Of a stretch of 16,802 bases of DNA, positions 6,530-13,235 are shown piece by piece (the first letter of the stretch is position 1; each line of letters opens with the position of its first letter). A program made the position numbers and the translations under genes. The stretch comes from Hyphomonadaceae bacterium UBA4763 (lineage in GTDB: Bacteria > Pseudomonadota > Alphaproteobacteria > Caulobacterales > Aquidulcibacteraceae). Under the pieces are notes generated by a model. The model was given only the letters and a program-made list of their open reading frames with translations. It searched no databases and was not told the DNA's origin. The stretch spans positions 500 to 17,301 of the forward strand of contig DHHV01000118.1 of assembly GCA_002403455.1 (NCBI GenBank). Reading direction: 5' to 3'.

Positions 6530-7116
6530 ACATCATCCTGTTCGGACCGCCAGCGGCCGGCAAAGGCACGCAGGCAAAGACCCTCATCGCCGAACGCGGA
6601 TTTATTCAATTGTCGACGGGCGATATGTTGCGGGCGGCGCGCGCGTCGGGCTCGGCGCTGGGCGAGCGCGTTGGCGCCATCATGGATGCCGGCGGTTTGG
6701 TGTCCGATGAGATCGTTATCGAGCTGATCGACGCCGCCTTGACCGCCCATGCCGGCGCGCCCGGCTTTGTCTTCGACGGGTTCCCGCGCACGATCGCTCA
6801 GGCCGAAGCGCTCGATGCGATGCTGGCGCGGCGCCATGCGAAGATTGATCAGGTCATCTCGATCGAGGTCGACCCCACCTTGTTGATGGAGCGCGTCCAC
6901 AAACGCTTTGCGGCCGAGGGCCGCCCCGACGACAATCCGGACAGTTTCGCCGTTCGGCTGCAAAAATATGATCGCGACACCGCGCCGCTGCGGCCCTATT
7001 ACGACGCGCAAGGCAAATTGCGCCATGTCGACGGCATGCGGTCCGTCGACGTAGTTGCCGCCGACATCGCCGCGCATCTCGATGGCGGCGCGCGGGTCAA
7101 TCCGACCGGTCCTTAA
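6526..7116 (+). CDS. adk: Adenylate kinase, short-LID form, GTG start
   Basis: Catalyses reversible phosphoryl transfer between ATP and AMP to give two ADP, in the cytosol. The protein has 196 residues. The P-loop GPPAAGKGT is at residues 7-15. The AMP-binding segments STGDMLRAA and GFVFDGFPRT are present, as are the adenine-side arginines in RPDDNPDSFAVRLQKYDRDTAPL and YYDAQGKL. The LID between VHKRFAAEGR and PDDNP is reduced to a short loop with no cysteine zinc site. This makes it the small bacterial variant common in many alphaproteobacteria. The start is GTG at 6526, overlapping the secY stop as GTGA, with GAGAGGG at 6511-6517 as ribosome-binding site. The gene probably ends the spc transcript. 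Confidence 0.98.
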   Translation: MNIILFGPPAAGKGTQAKTLIAERGFIQLSTGDMLRAARASGSALGERVGAIMDAGGLVSDEIVIELIDAALTAHAGAPGFVFDGFPRTIAQAEALDAMLARRHAKIDQVISIEVDPTLLMERVHKRFAAEGRPDDNPDSFAVRLQKYDRDTAPLRPYYDAQGKLRHVDGMRSVDVVAADIAAHLDGGARVNPTGP

Positions 7117-7164
7117 AAAAGTCGGCGACCTCACGGAAAAATGATCGAAAAGTTCGCCGATCGG

Positions 7165-7192
7165 TTGACGGCGAGGCGCTTTCGTTTATAAG
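7165..7192 (+). promoter_or_regulatory. Probable sigma-70-type promoter of the alpha operon (rpsM)
   Basis: TTGACG (7165-7170) and TATAAG (7187-7192) are separated by 16 nt, close to the housekeeping consensus and in the only sizeable gap (180 nt) between adk and rpsM. A start near 7199 would give a leader of about 100 nt. A 7-bp inverted repeat, GGCGCTT (7175-7181) and AAGCGCC (7190-7196), surrounds the -10 box. It could be an operator or a chance feature. Confidence 0.65.
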
Positions 7193-7216
7193 CGCCGTCT
7201 CTCGTTTTGGCAGGGC

Positions 7217-7276
7217 CGCCGCGCTTGATCCGTTGCCGGATCGGTTCGGCGTTCGCAGCGCGGGTTCGCCGCGCTT
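7217..7276 (+). promoter_or_regulatory. Structured rpsM leader with alternative pairings
   Basis: Three segments compete. AGCGCGG (7257-7263) can pair with CCGCGCT at 7269-7275 through a GTTCG loop, or with an identical CCGCGCT at 7219-7225. The second option encloses a separate hairpin, GATCCG/CGGATC (7227-7232 with 7237-7242, TTGC loop). The ten-base CGCCGCGCTT occurs twice (7217-7226 and 7267-7276), which creates this choice. The leader ends at the rpsM Shine-Dalgarno GGAGG (7287-7291). In E. coli, S4 represses the alpha operon through a structured leader. An analogous autoregulatory site is possible but is an inference. Confidence 0.45.
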
Positions 7277-7296
7277 ATCTTTGTTTGGAGGCCGTT

Positions 7297-7677
7297 TTGG
7301 CTCGGATCGCCGGCGTCAACATCCCAACGCAAAAGCGCGTCATCATCGCGCTGCAATATATCCATGGCATTGGCCCGGCCAAGGCCAAAGAGCTCGTCGA
7401 AAAAGTTGGCATTCCGGCCGAGCGCCGCGTGCATGAGCTGACCGATCCGGAAATCTTGCAAATCCGCGAGACGATCGACCGCGACTATCTCGTCGAAGGC
7501 GATCTGCGCCGCGAGGTTGGCGTCAATATCAAGCGCCTGATGGATTTGGGCTGCTATCGCGGCCTGCGCCATCGCCGCGGGTTGCCGGTGCGCGGCCAGC
7601 GCACCCATACCAATGCGCGCACGCGCAAAGGCCCCGCCAAGCCGATCGCCGGCAAAAAACAAGCCACGCGCAAATAA
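7297..7677 (+). CDS. rpsM: 30S ribosomal protein S13 (uS13), TTG start
   Basis: S13 lies in the 30S head and contacts P-site tRNA and L5. The protein has 126 residues. It begins (M)ARIAGVNIPTQKRVIIALQYIHGIG, the universal S13 N-terminus. It continues with DLRREVGVNIKRLMDLGCYRGLRHRRGLPVRGQRTHTNARTRKGP and a basic C-terminal tail. No ATG or GTG exists at the conserved start. The TTG at 7297, 5 nt after GGAGG (7287-7291), gives exactly the family N-terminus. The frame is open further upstream, but the extra residues come from the leader. A TTG start may keep translation modest or couple it to leader structure. First gene of the alpha operon here. Confidence 0.97.
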   Translation: MARIAGVNIPTQKRVIIALQYIHGIGPAKAKELVEKVGIPAERRVHELTDPEILQIRETIDRDYLVEGDLRREVGVNIKRLMDLGCYRGLRHRRGLPVRGQRTHTNARTRKGPAKPIAGKKQATRK

Positions 7678-7700
7678 GCTAATCGGAAAGCACGAAGAGA

Positions 7701-8090
7701 ATGGCCAAAGAAGTCGCCAAAGTCCGCCGTCGCGAACGGAAAAACGTCGCCGTTGGCGTCGTGCACGTCAACGCCAGCTTCAACAACACCATGGTGACGA
7801 TCACCGACCAGCAGGGCAATGTGATCTCCTGGTCTTCGTCCGGGTTGATGGGTTTCAAAGGCTCGCGCAAATCGACGCCGTTCGCGGCGCAGATGGCCGC
7901 CGAGGACGCCGGACGGAAAGCTGCCGAGCATGGCTTGCGCACCGTCGAAGTCAGCGTCTGCGGGCCAGGTTCGGGACGCGAATCGGCCTTGCGCGCGCTG
8001 CAGGCGGTCGGCTTTACCGTGACGCAAATTCACGACGTGACGCCAATCCCGCATAACGGGTGCCGTCCGCCGAAACGCCGCCGCATCTAA
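7701..8090 (+). CDS. rpsK: 30S ribosomal protein S11 (uS11)
   Basis: S11 binds the 30S platform near the E site, facing the 16S 3' end and the mRNA path. The 129-residue protein has GVVHVNASFNNTMVTITDQQGNVISWSSSGLMGFKGSRKSTPFAAQMAAEDA and the C-terminal VCGPGSGRESALRALQAVGF, ending THDVTPIPHNGCRPPKRRRI-like, as in the family. The N-terminus is short and basic (MAKEVAKVRRRERKN). The ribosome-binding site is weak (GAAGAG just before the ATG, GGAAAG further up). It follows rpsM by 23 nt and precedes rpoA by 93 nt, a gap that holds a terminator-like hairpin. rpsD, which sits between rpsK and rpoA in E. coli, is absent, as is usual in alphaproteobacteria. Confidence 0.98.
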   Translation: MAKEVAKVRRRERKNVAVGVVHVNASFNNTMVTITDQQGNVISWSSSGLMGFKGSRKSTPFAAQMAAEDAGRKAAEHGLRTVEVSVCGPGSGRESALRALQAVGFTVTQIHDVTPIPHNGCRPPKRRRI

Positions 8091-8116
8091 CATCGTGCGT
8101 TTGTCAATGCGCGCTG

Positions 8117-8139
8117 GCGCGGCGCTCCGCCGCGCTTTT
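8117..8139 (+). terminator. Intrinsic terminator-like hairpin (attenuator) between rpsK and rpoA
   Basis: GCGCGGCG (8117-8124) pairs perfectly with CGCCGCGC (8128-8135) around a CTC loop and is followed directly by TTTTC. This has the form of a weak rho-independent terminator inside the alpha operon. Because rpoA and rplQ must still be made, partial read-through (attenuation) or a role in mRNA processing fits better than full termination. Confidence 0.5.
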
Positions 8140-8183
8140 CCCGCATTTTATCGAGCGTGAATTCCTCCCCCAAGGATAAACTA

Positions 8184-9206
8184 ATGTCGAACGCTGAAAA
8201 GCATTGGAAAAGCCTGATCCGTCCACCGAAGCCGGTTGTCGAAAGCGGGTTTGATCCGTCGCGCCGGGCGCGCCTTGTGATCGAGCCGCTCGAGCGGGGC
8301 TTTGGCGCGACGATCGGCAATTCGCTGCGCCGCGTGATGTTGTCCTCGCTGCAGGGCGCGGCGATCACCGCCGTGCAATTGGACGGCGTGCTGCATGAAT
8401 TCTCCTCGATGCCGGGCGTGCGCGAAGACGTTACCGACATCGTGCTGAACCTCAAGCAGGTCGCCTTGCGCATGGGCGCCGAAGGCCCCAAGCGCGTGGC
8501 GCTGCGCGCCACGGGCCCAGGCCCCGTGACAGCTGGGCAAATTCAGGTTGTGGGCGACATGGTCGTGCTCAATCCCGACCTTGTCATCTGCACGCTTGAT
8601 GACAATGCGTCGGTCCGCATGGAGCTGACCGTCAATAATGGCCGCGGCTACGTGCCGGCCGATGTCAATCGCGCCGAAGACGCCCCGATCGGCCTCATCC
8701 CGATCGATTCGATTTTCAGCCCGGTCCGCAAAGCCGCTTTTCAGGTGGAATCGGCGCGCTCTGGCGCGAGCCTTGATTATGAACGCCTGATCCTCGAGGT
8801 CGAGACCAATGGCGCGCTGACGCCGGATGATGCGGTCGCCTTTGCGGCGCGCATCCTGCAAGACCAGTTGCAGACCTTTATCTCGTTCGAAGAAATCGTC
8901 ACGCAAAAGCCGGTCGACGACAAACCGGCGCTGCCGTTCAATCCGAAATTGCTGAAAAAAGTCGATGAATTGGAATTGTCGGTTCGCTCGGCCAATTGCT
9001 TGAAGAACGACAATATTGTCTATATTGGCGATCTCATTCAGCGCACGGAAGCCGAAATGCTACGCACGCCGAATTTCGGGCGCAAATCGCTCAACGAGAT
9101 CAAAGAAGTGCTGCAGAACATGAATCTCAATCTGGGAATGGACGTTCCCGATTGGCCGCCAGAAAATATCGAAGAACTGGCGCGGAAATACGAAGATCAG
9201 ATCTGA
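8184..9206 (+). CDS. rpoA: DNA-directed RNA polymerase subunit alpha
   Basis: Dimerising platform for assembly of RNA polymerase and target of promoter UP elements and activators. The protein has 340 residues. The N-terminal domain (about 20-240) includes RLVIEPLERGFGATIGNSLRRVMLSSL (dimerisation) and LHEFSSMPGVREDVTDIVLNLK. After a linker rich in Lys, Pro and Asp, the C-terminal domain (about 255-330) has the DNA-contacting SVRSANCLKN. R268 there corresponds to E. coli R265. It also has TPNFGRKSLNEIKEVL. The ATG at 8184, with AAGGA at 8172-8176, gives MSNAEKHWKSLIRPPKP. An in-frame GTG at 8157 has no suitable ribosome-binding site. The terminator-like hairpin upstream may set its level relative to rpsM and rpsK. 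Confidence 0.99.
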   Translation: MSNAEKHWKSLIRPPKPVVESGFDPSRRARLVIEPLERGFGATIGNSLRRVMLSSLQGAAITAVQLDGVLHEFSSMPGVREDVTDIVLNLKQVALRMGAEGPKRVALRATGPGPVTAGQIQVVGDMVVLNPDLVICTLDDNASVRMELTVNNGRGYVPADVNRAEDAPIGLIPIDSIFSPVRKAAFQVESARSGASLDYERLILEVETNGALTPDDAVAFAARILQDQLQTFISFEEIVTQKPVDDKPALPFNPKLLKKVDELELSVRSANCLKNDNIVYIGDLIQRTEAEMLRTPNFGRKSLNEIKEVLQNMNLNLGMDVPDWPPENIEELARKYEDQI

Positions 9207-9224
9207 CCCCCCACGGATGGGGGG
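9207..9224 (+). other. Perfect hairpin between rpoA and rplQ
   Basis: CCCCCCA (9207-9213) and TGGGGGG (9218-9224) form a 7-bp stem with the tetraloop CGGA, starting right after the rpoA stop codon. No T-run follows, so it is unlikely to terminate. It may protect the rpoA message end or separate rpoA and rplQ expression. The rplQ ribosome-binding site (AAGG, 9244-9247) lies outside the stem. Confidence 0.45.
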
Positions 9225-9257
9225 CGGCGCTGAATAGAAAATCAAGGTGCTATCGGC

Positions 9258-9665
9258 ATGCGTCATAATAAAGGCTATCGCAAGCTCAACCGAACCGCGA
9301 GCCATCGGCGCGCAATGTTCGCCAATATGGCGGCGGCGCTCATCCAGCATGAGCAGATCGTCACGACGCTGCCCAAGGCCAAGGAATTGCGCCCGGTGGT
9401 GGAGCGCCTGGTGACGCTCGCCAAGCGCGGCGATTTGCATGCGCGCCGCCTTGCCGTGTCGCGCCTGCGCGATGAAGACGTGGTGCGCAAGCTGTTTGCG
9501 ACCATCGGTCCGCGTTATTCCACGCGCGCCGGCGGCTATACGCGCGTTTTGAAGGCCGGCTTTCGCTACGGCGACGCCGCCCCGATGGCGGTGATCGAGT
9601 TCGTCGATCGCGATGTCGACGCCAAAGGCGCGCCCTTGGCCCCGGTCCCCGCGCAAGCCGCTTAA
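9258..9665 (+). CDS. rplQ: 50S ribosomal protein L17 (bL17)
   Basis: L17 lies near the peptide exit tunnel. The 135-residue protein begins MRHNKGYRKLNRTASHRRAMFANMAAALIQHEQIVTTLPKAKELRPVVERLVTLAK, the family signature. It continues with the conserved GPRYSTRAGGYTRVLKAGFRYGDAAPMAVIEFVDRD. The C-terminal tail (GAPLAPVPAQAA) is a short extension typical of the class. It ends the ribosomal cluster, as in nearly all proteobacteria. A short hairpin and a probable new promoter follow before the protease gene. Confidence 0.98.
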   Translation: MRHNKGYRKLNRTASHRRAMFANMAAALIQHEQIVTTLPKAKELRPVVERLVTLAKRGDLHARRLAVSRLRDEDVVRKLFATIGPRYSTRAGGYTRVLKAGFRYGDAAPMAVIEFVDRDVDAKGAPLAPVPAQAA

Positions 9666-9697
9666 AAGGCGTCCAAGAAGTCCGTCCGAAATTTCAT

Positions 9698-9714
9698 GCG
9701 TTTAACTGAAACGC
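9698..9714 (+). terminator. Possible weak terminator or hairpin after rplQ
   Basis: GCGTTT (9698-9703) and AAACGC (9709-9714) form a 6-bp stem around AACTG, 33 nt after the rplQ stop. There is no downstream T-run, so intrinsic termination is doubtful. It is the only stem I see where the ribosomal operon should end. Confidence 0.3.
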
Positions 9715-9718
9715 GCCA

Positions 9719-9746
9719 TTGATCGCTCGTACTTAGCCCCTATGCT
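9719..9746 (+). promoter_or_regulatory. Candidate promoter for the Deg protease operon
   Basis: TTGATC (9719-9724) and TATGCT (9741-9746), 16 nt apart, lie in the 117-nt gap before the protease gene. The spacing fits a sigma-70-type promoter. Both boxes deviate at two or more positions. It would drive deg, rarA, the pseudouridine synthase gene and nadE together. Confidence 0.4.
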
Positions 9747-9782
9747 ATTTGGCGGCAGGGGCGCAGAGATGTGGGCGCATTG

Positions 9783-11198
9783 ATGGTTAGTCGGATTTTC
9801 GCATTCTGGGTTGTGGTTTTGTTGGTTGCCTCCAGCGCCTTTGGCGCCGAGGCGCAAGCCCCGCGCGCGATCCCGCGCTCGCAAGAGCAAATTCGGCTCT
9901 CATTTGCGCCCATCGCCGCCCGCGCCGCGCCTGCGGTCGTGAATGTCTATGCCGAGCGGGTGGTGCGCTCGGCCAATTCGCCGATCTTTGACGATCCGTT
10001 CTTCCGCCGGTTCTTTAACACCGAGCAAGACCGCGTGCAGCGCTCGCTCGGCTCCGGCGTCATCGTCCGCGAGGATGGCCTCGTCGTCACCAATTTTCAT
10101 GTCGTCAACCGCGCCGATGCGCTGAAAGTCGTGCTCGCCGACCGGCGCGAATTCCCCGCCGCGGTGCTGATCGCCGATGAGCGCACCGATCTTGCCGTGC
10201 TGCGGATCGAGGGCAATGCCGGTCGTCTGCCGATCTTGCCCTTCGCCAATACCCGCACGGCCGAAGTTGGCGATCTTGTCCTGGCCATCGGCAATCCGTT
10301 TGGCGTTGGGCAAACGGTGACGAGCGGAATCATCTCAGCGCTGGCGCGCACCGATGTCGGCATCACCGATTATTCGTTCTTCATCCAGACCGACGCGGCG
10401 ATCAATCCGGGCAATTCCGGCGGGGCGCTGGTGGACGTCGATGGGCGCCTTGTTGGCGTTAACACGGCGATTTACTCGCGCGATGGCGGCTCCAATGGCA
10501 TCGGCTTTGCGATCCCGGCCGAGATGGTTCAGCGCGTGGTGGAATCGGCGGTGCAGGACGGCAAAATCCTGCGTCCCTGGCTCGGCGTTAAAGCCCAGCC
10601 GGTCGGGCCCGACATCGCCCGCTCCTTGGCGCTGGCGACCCCGCAGGGCGTAATCATCACCGAAGTGTTCGCCAATGGGCCAGCCGCTGCGGCCGGCATC
10701 CGCCGCGGCGATGTCGTGTTGACGCTCGATGGCGAGCCGATTTTCGACGAGCAGGGTTTGCGCTATCTCGCCGCCACCAAGCGCCCAGGCGCGGCGATGA
10801 CTGCGGACGTGCTGCGTTCGGGCCAGCGCCGTGCGCTCACCGTCAAAGTGACGCCGCCGCCGGAAACGCCTTCGCGCGATCGTCGCGCGCTCGCCGGCCC
10901 GCATCCGTTTGACGGCGCGGTTGTGGTGAATCTTTCGCCCGCTATGGCCGATGAATTGGGTCTCGACCCCTTTATCTCCGGCGTTTACGTCGCGGAAATT
11001 ACCCGCAATTCGCCCGCCGCTCGGGTTGGCTTGCGCGTTGGCGATCGCCTCCTCGCCATCAATGCCCGCGACGTCGCCAATACGGCGGCGCTGGAGCAAA
11101 ACTTGCGCGCTGCGCCCGCCGATGGCGTCTGGGGCTTGGCGATCGAACGGCAGGGCAAGCGGCTCGAAGAACGGTTCCGCTATTCGCCGCCCCGATGA
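9783..11198 (+). CDS. Deg/HtrA (Do-family) periplasmic serine protease with two PDZ domains
   Basis: ATP-independent protease/chaperone for misfolded envelope proteins. The 471-residue product has a signal peptide (MVSRIFAFWVVVLLVASSAFGAEAQA region, cleavage probably after AFG-A or AEA-Q). A trypsin-like domain follows, with the catalytic triad in order: His106 in TNFHVV, Asp136 in DERTDLAVL, Ser212 in NPGNSGGAL. PDZ1 spans about residues 264-356 (LGVKAQP, then GPAAAAGIRRGDVVLTLDG). PDZ2 spans about 380-466 (GVYVAEITRNSPAARVGLRVGDRLLAIN). The early RAAPAVVNVYAERVV and FFRRFFNT segments are typical of DegP/DegQ. The start could also be the GTG at 9771 (4 residues longer), as neither has a strong ribosome-binding site. 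The end overlaps rarA by ATGA. DegP, DegQ and MucD-like names cannot be separated by sight. Confidence 0.95.
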   Translation: MVSRIFAFWVVVLLVASSAFGAEAQAPRAIPRSQEQIRLSFAPIAARAAPAVVNVYAERVVRSANSPIFDDPFFRRFFNTEQDRVQRSLGSGVIVREDGLVVTNFHVVNRADALKVVLADRREFPAAVLIADERTDLAVLRIEGNAGRLPILPFANTRTAEVGDLVLAIGNPFGVGQTVTSGIISALARTDVGITDYSFFIQTDAAINPGNSGGALVDVDGRLVGVNTAIYSRDGGSNGIGFAIPAEMVQRVVESAVQDGKILRPWLGVKAQPVGPDIARSLALATPQGVIITEVFANGPAAAAGIRRGDVVLTLDGEPIFDEQGLRYLAATKRPGAAMTADVLRSGQRRALTVKVTPPPETPSRDRRALAGPHPFDGAVVVNLSPAMADELGLDPFISGVYVAEITRNSPAARVGLRVGDRLLAINARDVANTAALEQNLRAAPADGVWGLAIERQGKRLEERFRYSPPR

Positions 11199-12490
11199 GC
11201 GATCTGTTCGCCGCAGCGGGATTATCAACGGACATCGCCCGCCCGCTGGCGGATCGCCTGCGGCCGCAAAAGCTCGCGGACCTGGTCGGTCAAGACGCCT
11301 TGCTGGGGCCGGACGGGCGGCTGACCCAAATCCTGCGCTCGGGCGTCTTGCCGTCGATGATCCTCTGGGGCCCGCCCGGCGTTGGCAAGACAACGATCGC
11401 CCGCCTGCTCGCCGCCGAGACCCGCCTTGCCTTCGTGCAATTATCCGCCGTGTTTTCCGGCGTTGCGGATTTGCGCAAGACTTTTGAGGCGGCCAAAGCC
11501 CGCCGCGCGACCGGGCAGGGGACCTTGCTGTTTGTGGACGAAATCCACCGCTTCAACCGCGCCCAGCAGGACGGCTTTTTGCCTTTTGTCGAAGAGGGCG
11601 TCGTCACTTTGATCGGCGCCACCACCGAGAACCCGGCTTTTGAAATCAATGTGGCGCTGTTGTCGCGTTGTCAGCTCGTGACGCTGGCTGCGCTCGATGA
11701 CAGCGCGCTGGAGCGGCTCTTGCAGCGCGCCGAGGAAGCCCTCGCCAAACCGCTCCCGCTGACGCCGGACGCGCGCGCCGCCCTGATCGGTTTTGCGCAA
11801 GGCGATGGCCGCCATTTGTTGACGCTGGCCGAGACGGTTTTCGCCGCCGCGCGCGGCGTTCTGGATGTCGATGGCTTGACGCGCCTCGCGCAACGCCGCG
11901 CCCCCAATTACGACAAGGACCGCGAGGGCCATTACGGCCTGATCTCGGCCCTCCATAAAGCCGTCCGCGCCTCCGACCCCGACGCCAGTCTTTATTGGTT
12001 TGCCCGCATGCTGGAAGGTGGCGAGGACCCGTTGTTTCTCGCCCGCCGGCTGGTGCGGATGGCGAGCGAAGACATCGGCCTTGCCGAACCGGGCGCGCTC
12101 ACCGTCGCCATGGCCGGCTGGCAGGCCTATGAGCGTTTGGGCTCGCCCGAAGGCGAGCTCGCCCTTGCCCAAGTCGTGCTGCATTTGGCCTGCGCGCCCA
12201 AATCCAACGCCGTCTATAATGCCTACAAGGCCGCTCGCCGCAGCGCCGCCGCCACTGGCGCGCTACCGCCGCAGGCCCATTCGCTCAACGCGCCCAATGC
12301 CGTGACCAAAGCCATGGGGCGCGGCGACGGCTATCTTTATGATCACGATTATCCCGGCGGTTTCAGCGGCCAGAACCATTTCCCGGCCGAGCTCGGCCGT
12401 CCGCGTTTTTTCCAACCAACCGATCGCGGCGCCGAGGCGCGCCTGCGCGAGCGCCTCGCGCATTGGGCGCAAAAACGTGACCCAACCTGA
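11195..12490 (+). CDS. rarA: Replication-associated recombination protein A (RarA/MgsA), AAA+ ATPase
   Basis: RarA is a clamp-loader-like AAA+ ATPase that acts at stalled replication forks, in the cytosol. The protein has 431 residues. Walker A GPPGVGKT is at 59-66, Walker B LLFVDEIHRFN at 111-121, sensor 1 GATTENPAFE at 141-150, and an arginine-finger-type SRC at 157-159. The N-terminal PLADRLRPQKLADLVGQDALLGP is family-specific. The C-terminal tetramerisation region contains ISALHKAVRASDPDASLYWFARMLEGGEDPLFLARRLVRMASEDIGLA and NAYKAARRSA, strongly diagnostic of RarA rather than of RuvB or DnaX. The start overlaps the protease stop (ATGA), so the genes are coupled. The linkage rplQ-deg-rarA is seen widely in alphaproteobacteria. 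Confidence 0.97.
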   Translation: MSDLFAAAGLSTDIARPLADRLRPQKLADLVGQDALLGPDGRLTQILRSGVLPSMILWGPPGVGKTTIARLLAAETRLAFVQLSAVFSGVADLRKTFEAAKARRATGQGTLLFVDEIHRFNRAQQDGFLPFVEEGVVTLIGATTENPAFEINVALLSRCQLVTLAALDDSALERLLQRAEEALAKPLPLTPDARAALIGFAQGDGRHLLTLAETVFAAARGVLDVDGLTRLAQRRAPNYDKDREGHYGLISALHKAVRASDPDASLYWFARMLEGGEDPLFLARRLVRMASEDIGLAEPGALTVAMAGWQAYERLGSPEGELALAQVVLHLACAPKSNAVYNAYKAARRSAAATGALPPQAHSLNAPNAVTKAMGRGDGYLYDHDYPGGFSGQNHFPAELGRPRFFQPTDRGAEARLRERLAHWAQKRDPT

Positions 12491-13235
12491 CCCCGCACAC
12501 GATCGCCTGCGCGGCCTCATCGTCCATCAAGACCCCGCCCTGATCGCCTTCAACAAGCCGGCCGGGCTGGCTTCGCAAGGCGGGCGCGGCGTGACCGAGA
12601 GCGTCGAGAGCCTTGCCGCGCCGCTCGCGCGCGGGTCCAAACGGCCCTTGCGGCTTGTCCATCGCCTCGATCGCGACACCTCCGGCGTTATTATACTGGC
12701 CCGCACTCAGCCGGCGGCGGCCGCTTTGTCCGCCGCCTTTGCCGAACGGCGCATGCGCAAGCTATATTTGGCTCTTGCCTGCGGTGACGTTGCGTCCACC
12801 GACGGCGTGATCGACCAGCCGCTGCGCAAAACGGCGCGCGCCGGCCTCGACCTCGTCGAGACCTGCGCTGCAAACGCCCCCGGCGCGCAAACCGCTCAAA
12901 CGCATTATCAGGTCATCGGGCGAAGCAAAGGCGCAACGCTCCTTGTCTTGGCGCCGCTCACCGGGCGGATGCATCAGCTCCGCGTCCATGCGCAAATTCT
13001 CGGCGCGCCGTTGTTCGGCGATGGCAAATATGGCGGCCTGTTCGCCTTGGGCGCAGAGCCCGCCTGCCGCATGCATTTGCACGCCTTTCGCCTGCACGGC
13101 CCGCATCCAAGCGGCGGGGCGCTTGCGCTCGAAGCGCCGGTTCCGGAGGATTTGCGCCAAATTTGGTTGCGGCTTGGGATTGACCTTGCGGCGGCTTTGT
13201 CTTTGACGTCGTCCTCTTTGCTTGGAGCGCCATGA
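12477..13235 (+). CDS. RluA-family pseudouridine synthase
   Basis: Converts uridine to pseudouridine in rRNA or tRNA; the target site is not predictable here. The 252-residue protein lacks an N-terminal S4 domain and starts directly with the catalytic fold: VHQDPALIAFNKPAGLASQGG (motif I), then LVHRLDRDTSGVIILARTQ (motif II). Catalytic Asp is 65 in HRLD. It then has RKLYLALACG, LAPLTGRMHQLRVHAQILGAPLFGDGKYGG (motif III) and MHLHAFRL. The GTG at 12477 lies 14 nt inside rarA and gives MTQPDPAHDRLRGL. The ribosome-binding site is poor, and the frame stays open upstream inside rarA, so the start is uncertain. The stop overlaps the ATG of nadE (ATGA). In the family RluA, RluC, RluD and related enzymes cannot be told apart safely by these motifs alone. 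Confidence 0.93.
   Translation: MTQPDPAHDRLRGLIVHQDPALIAFNKPAGLASQGGRGVTESVESLAAPLARGSKRPLRLVHRLDRDTSGVIILARTQPAAAALSAAFAERRMRKLYLALACGDVASTDGVIDQPLRKTARAGLDLVETCAANAPGAQTAQTHYQVIGRSKGATLLVLAPLTGRMHQLRVHAQILGAPLFGDGKYGGLFALGAEPACRMHLHAFRLHGPHPSGGALALEAPVPEDLRQIWLRLGIDLAAALSLTSSSLLGAP

Noticed and set aside
10335..11393. Open frame on the - strand (352 aa) opposite the protease and the rarA start
   Set aside because: Shadow frame; the + strand carries complete catalytic and PDZ motifs there.
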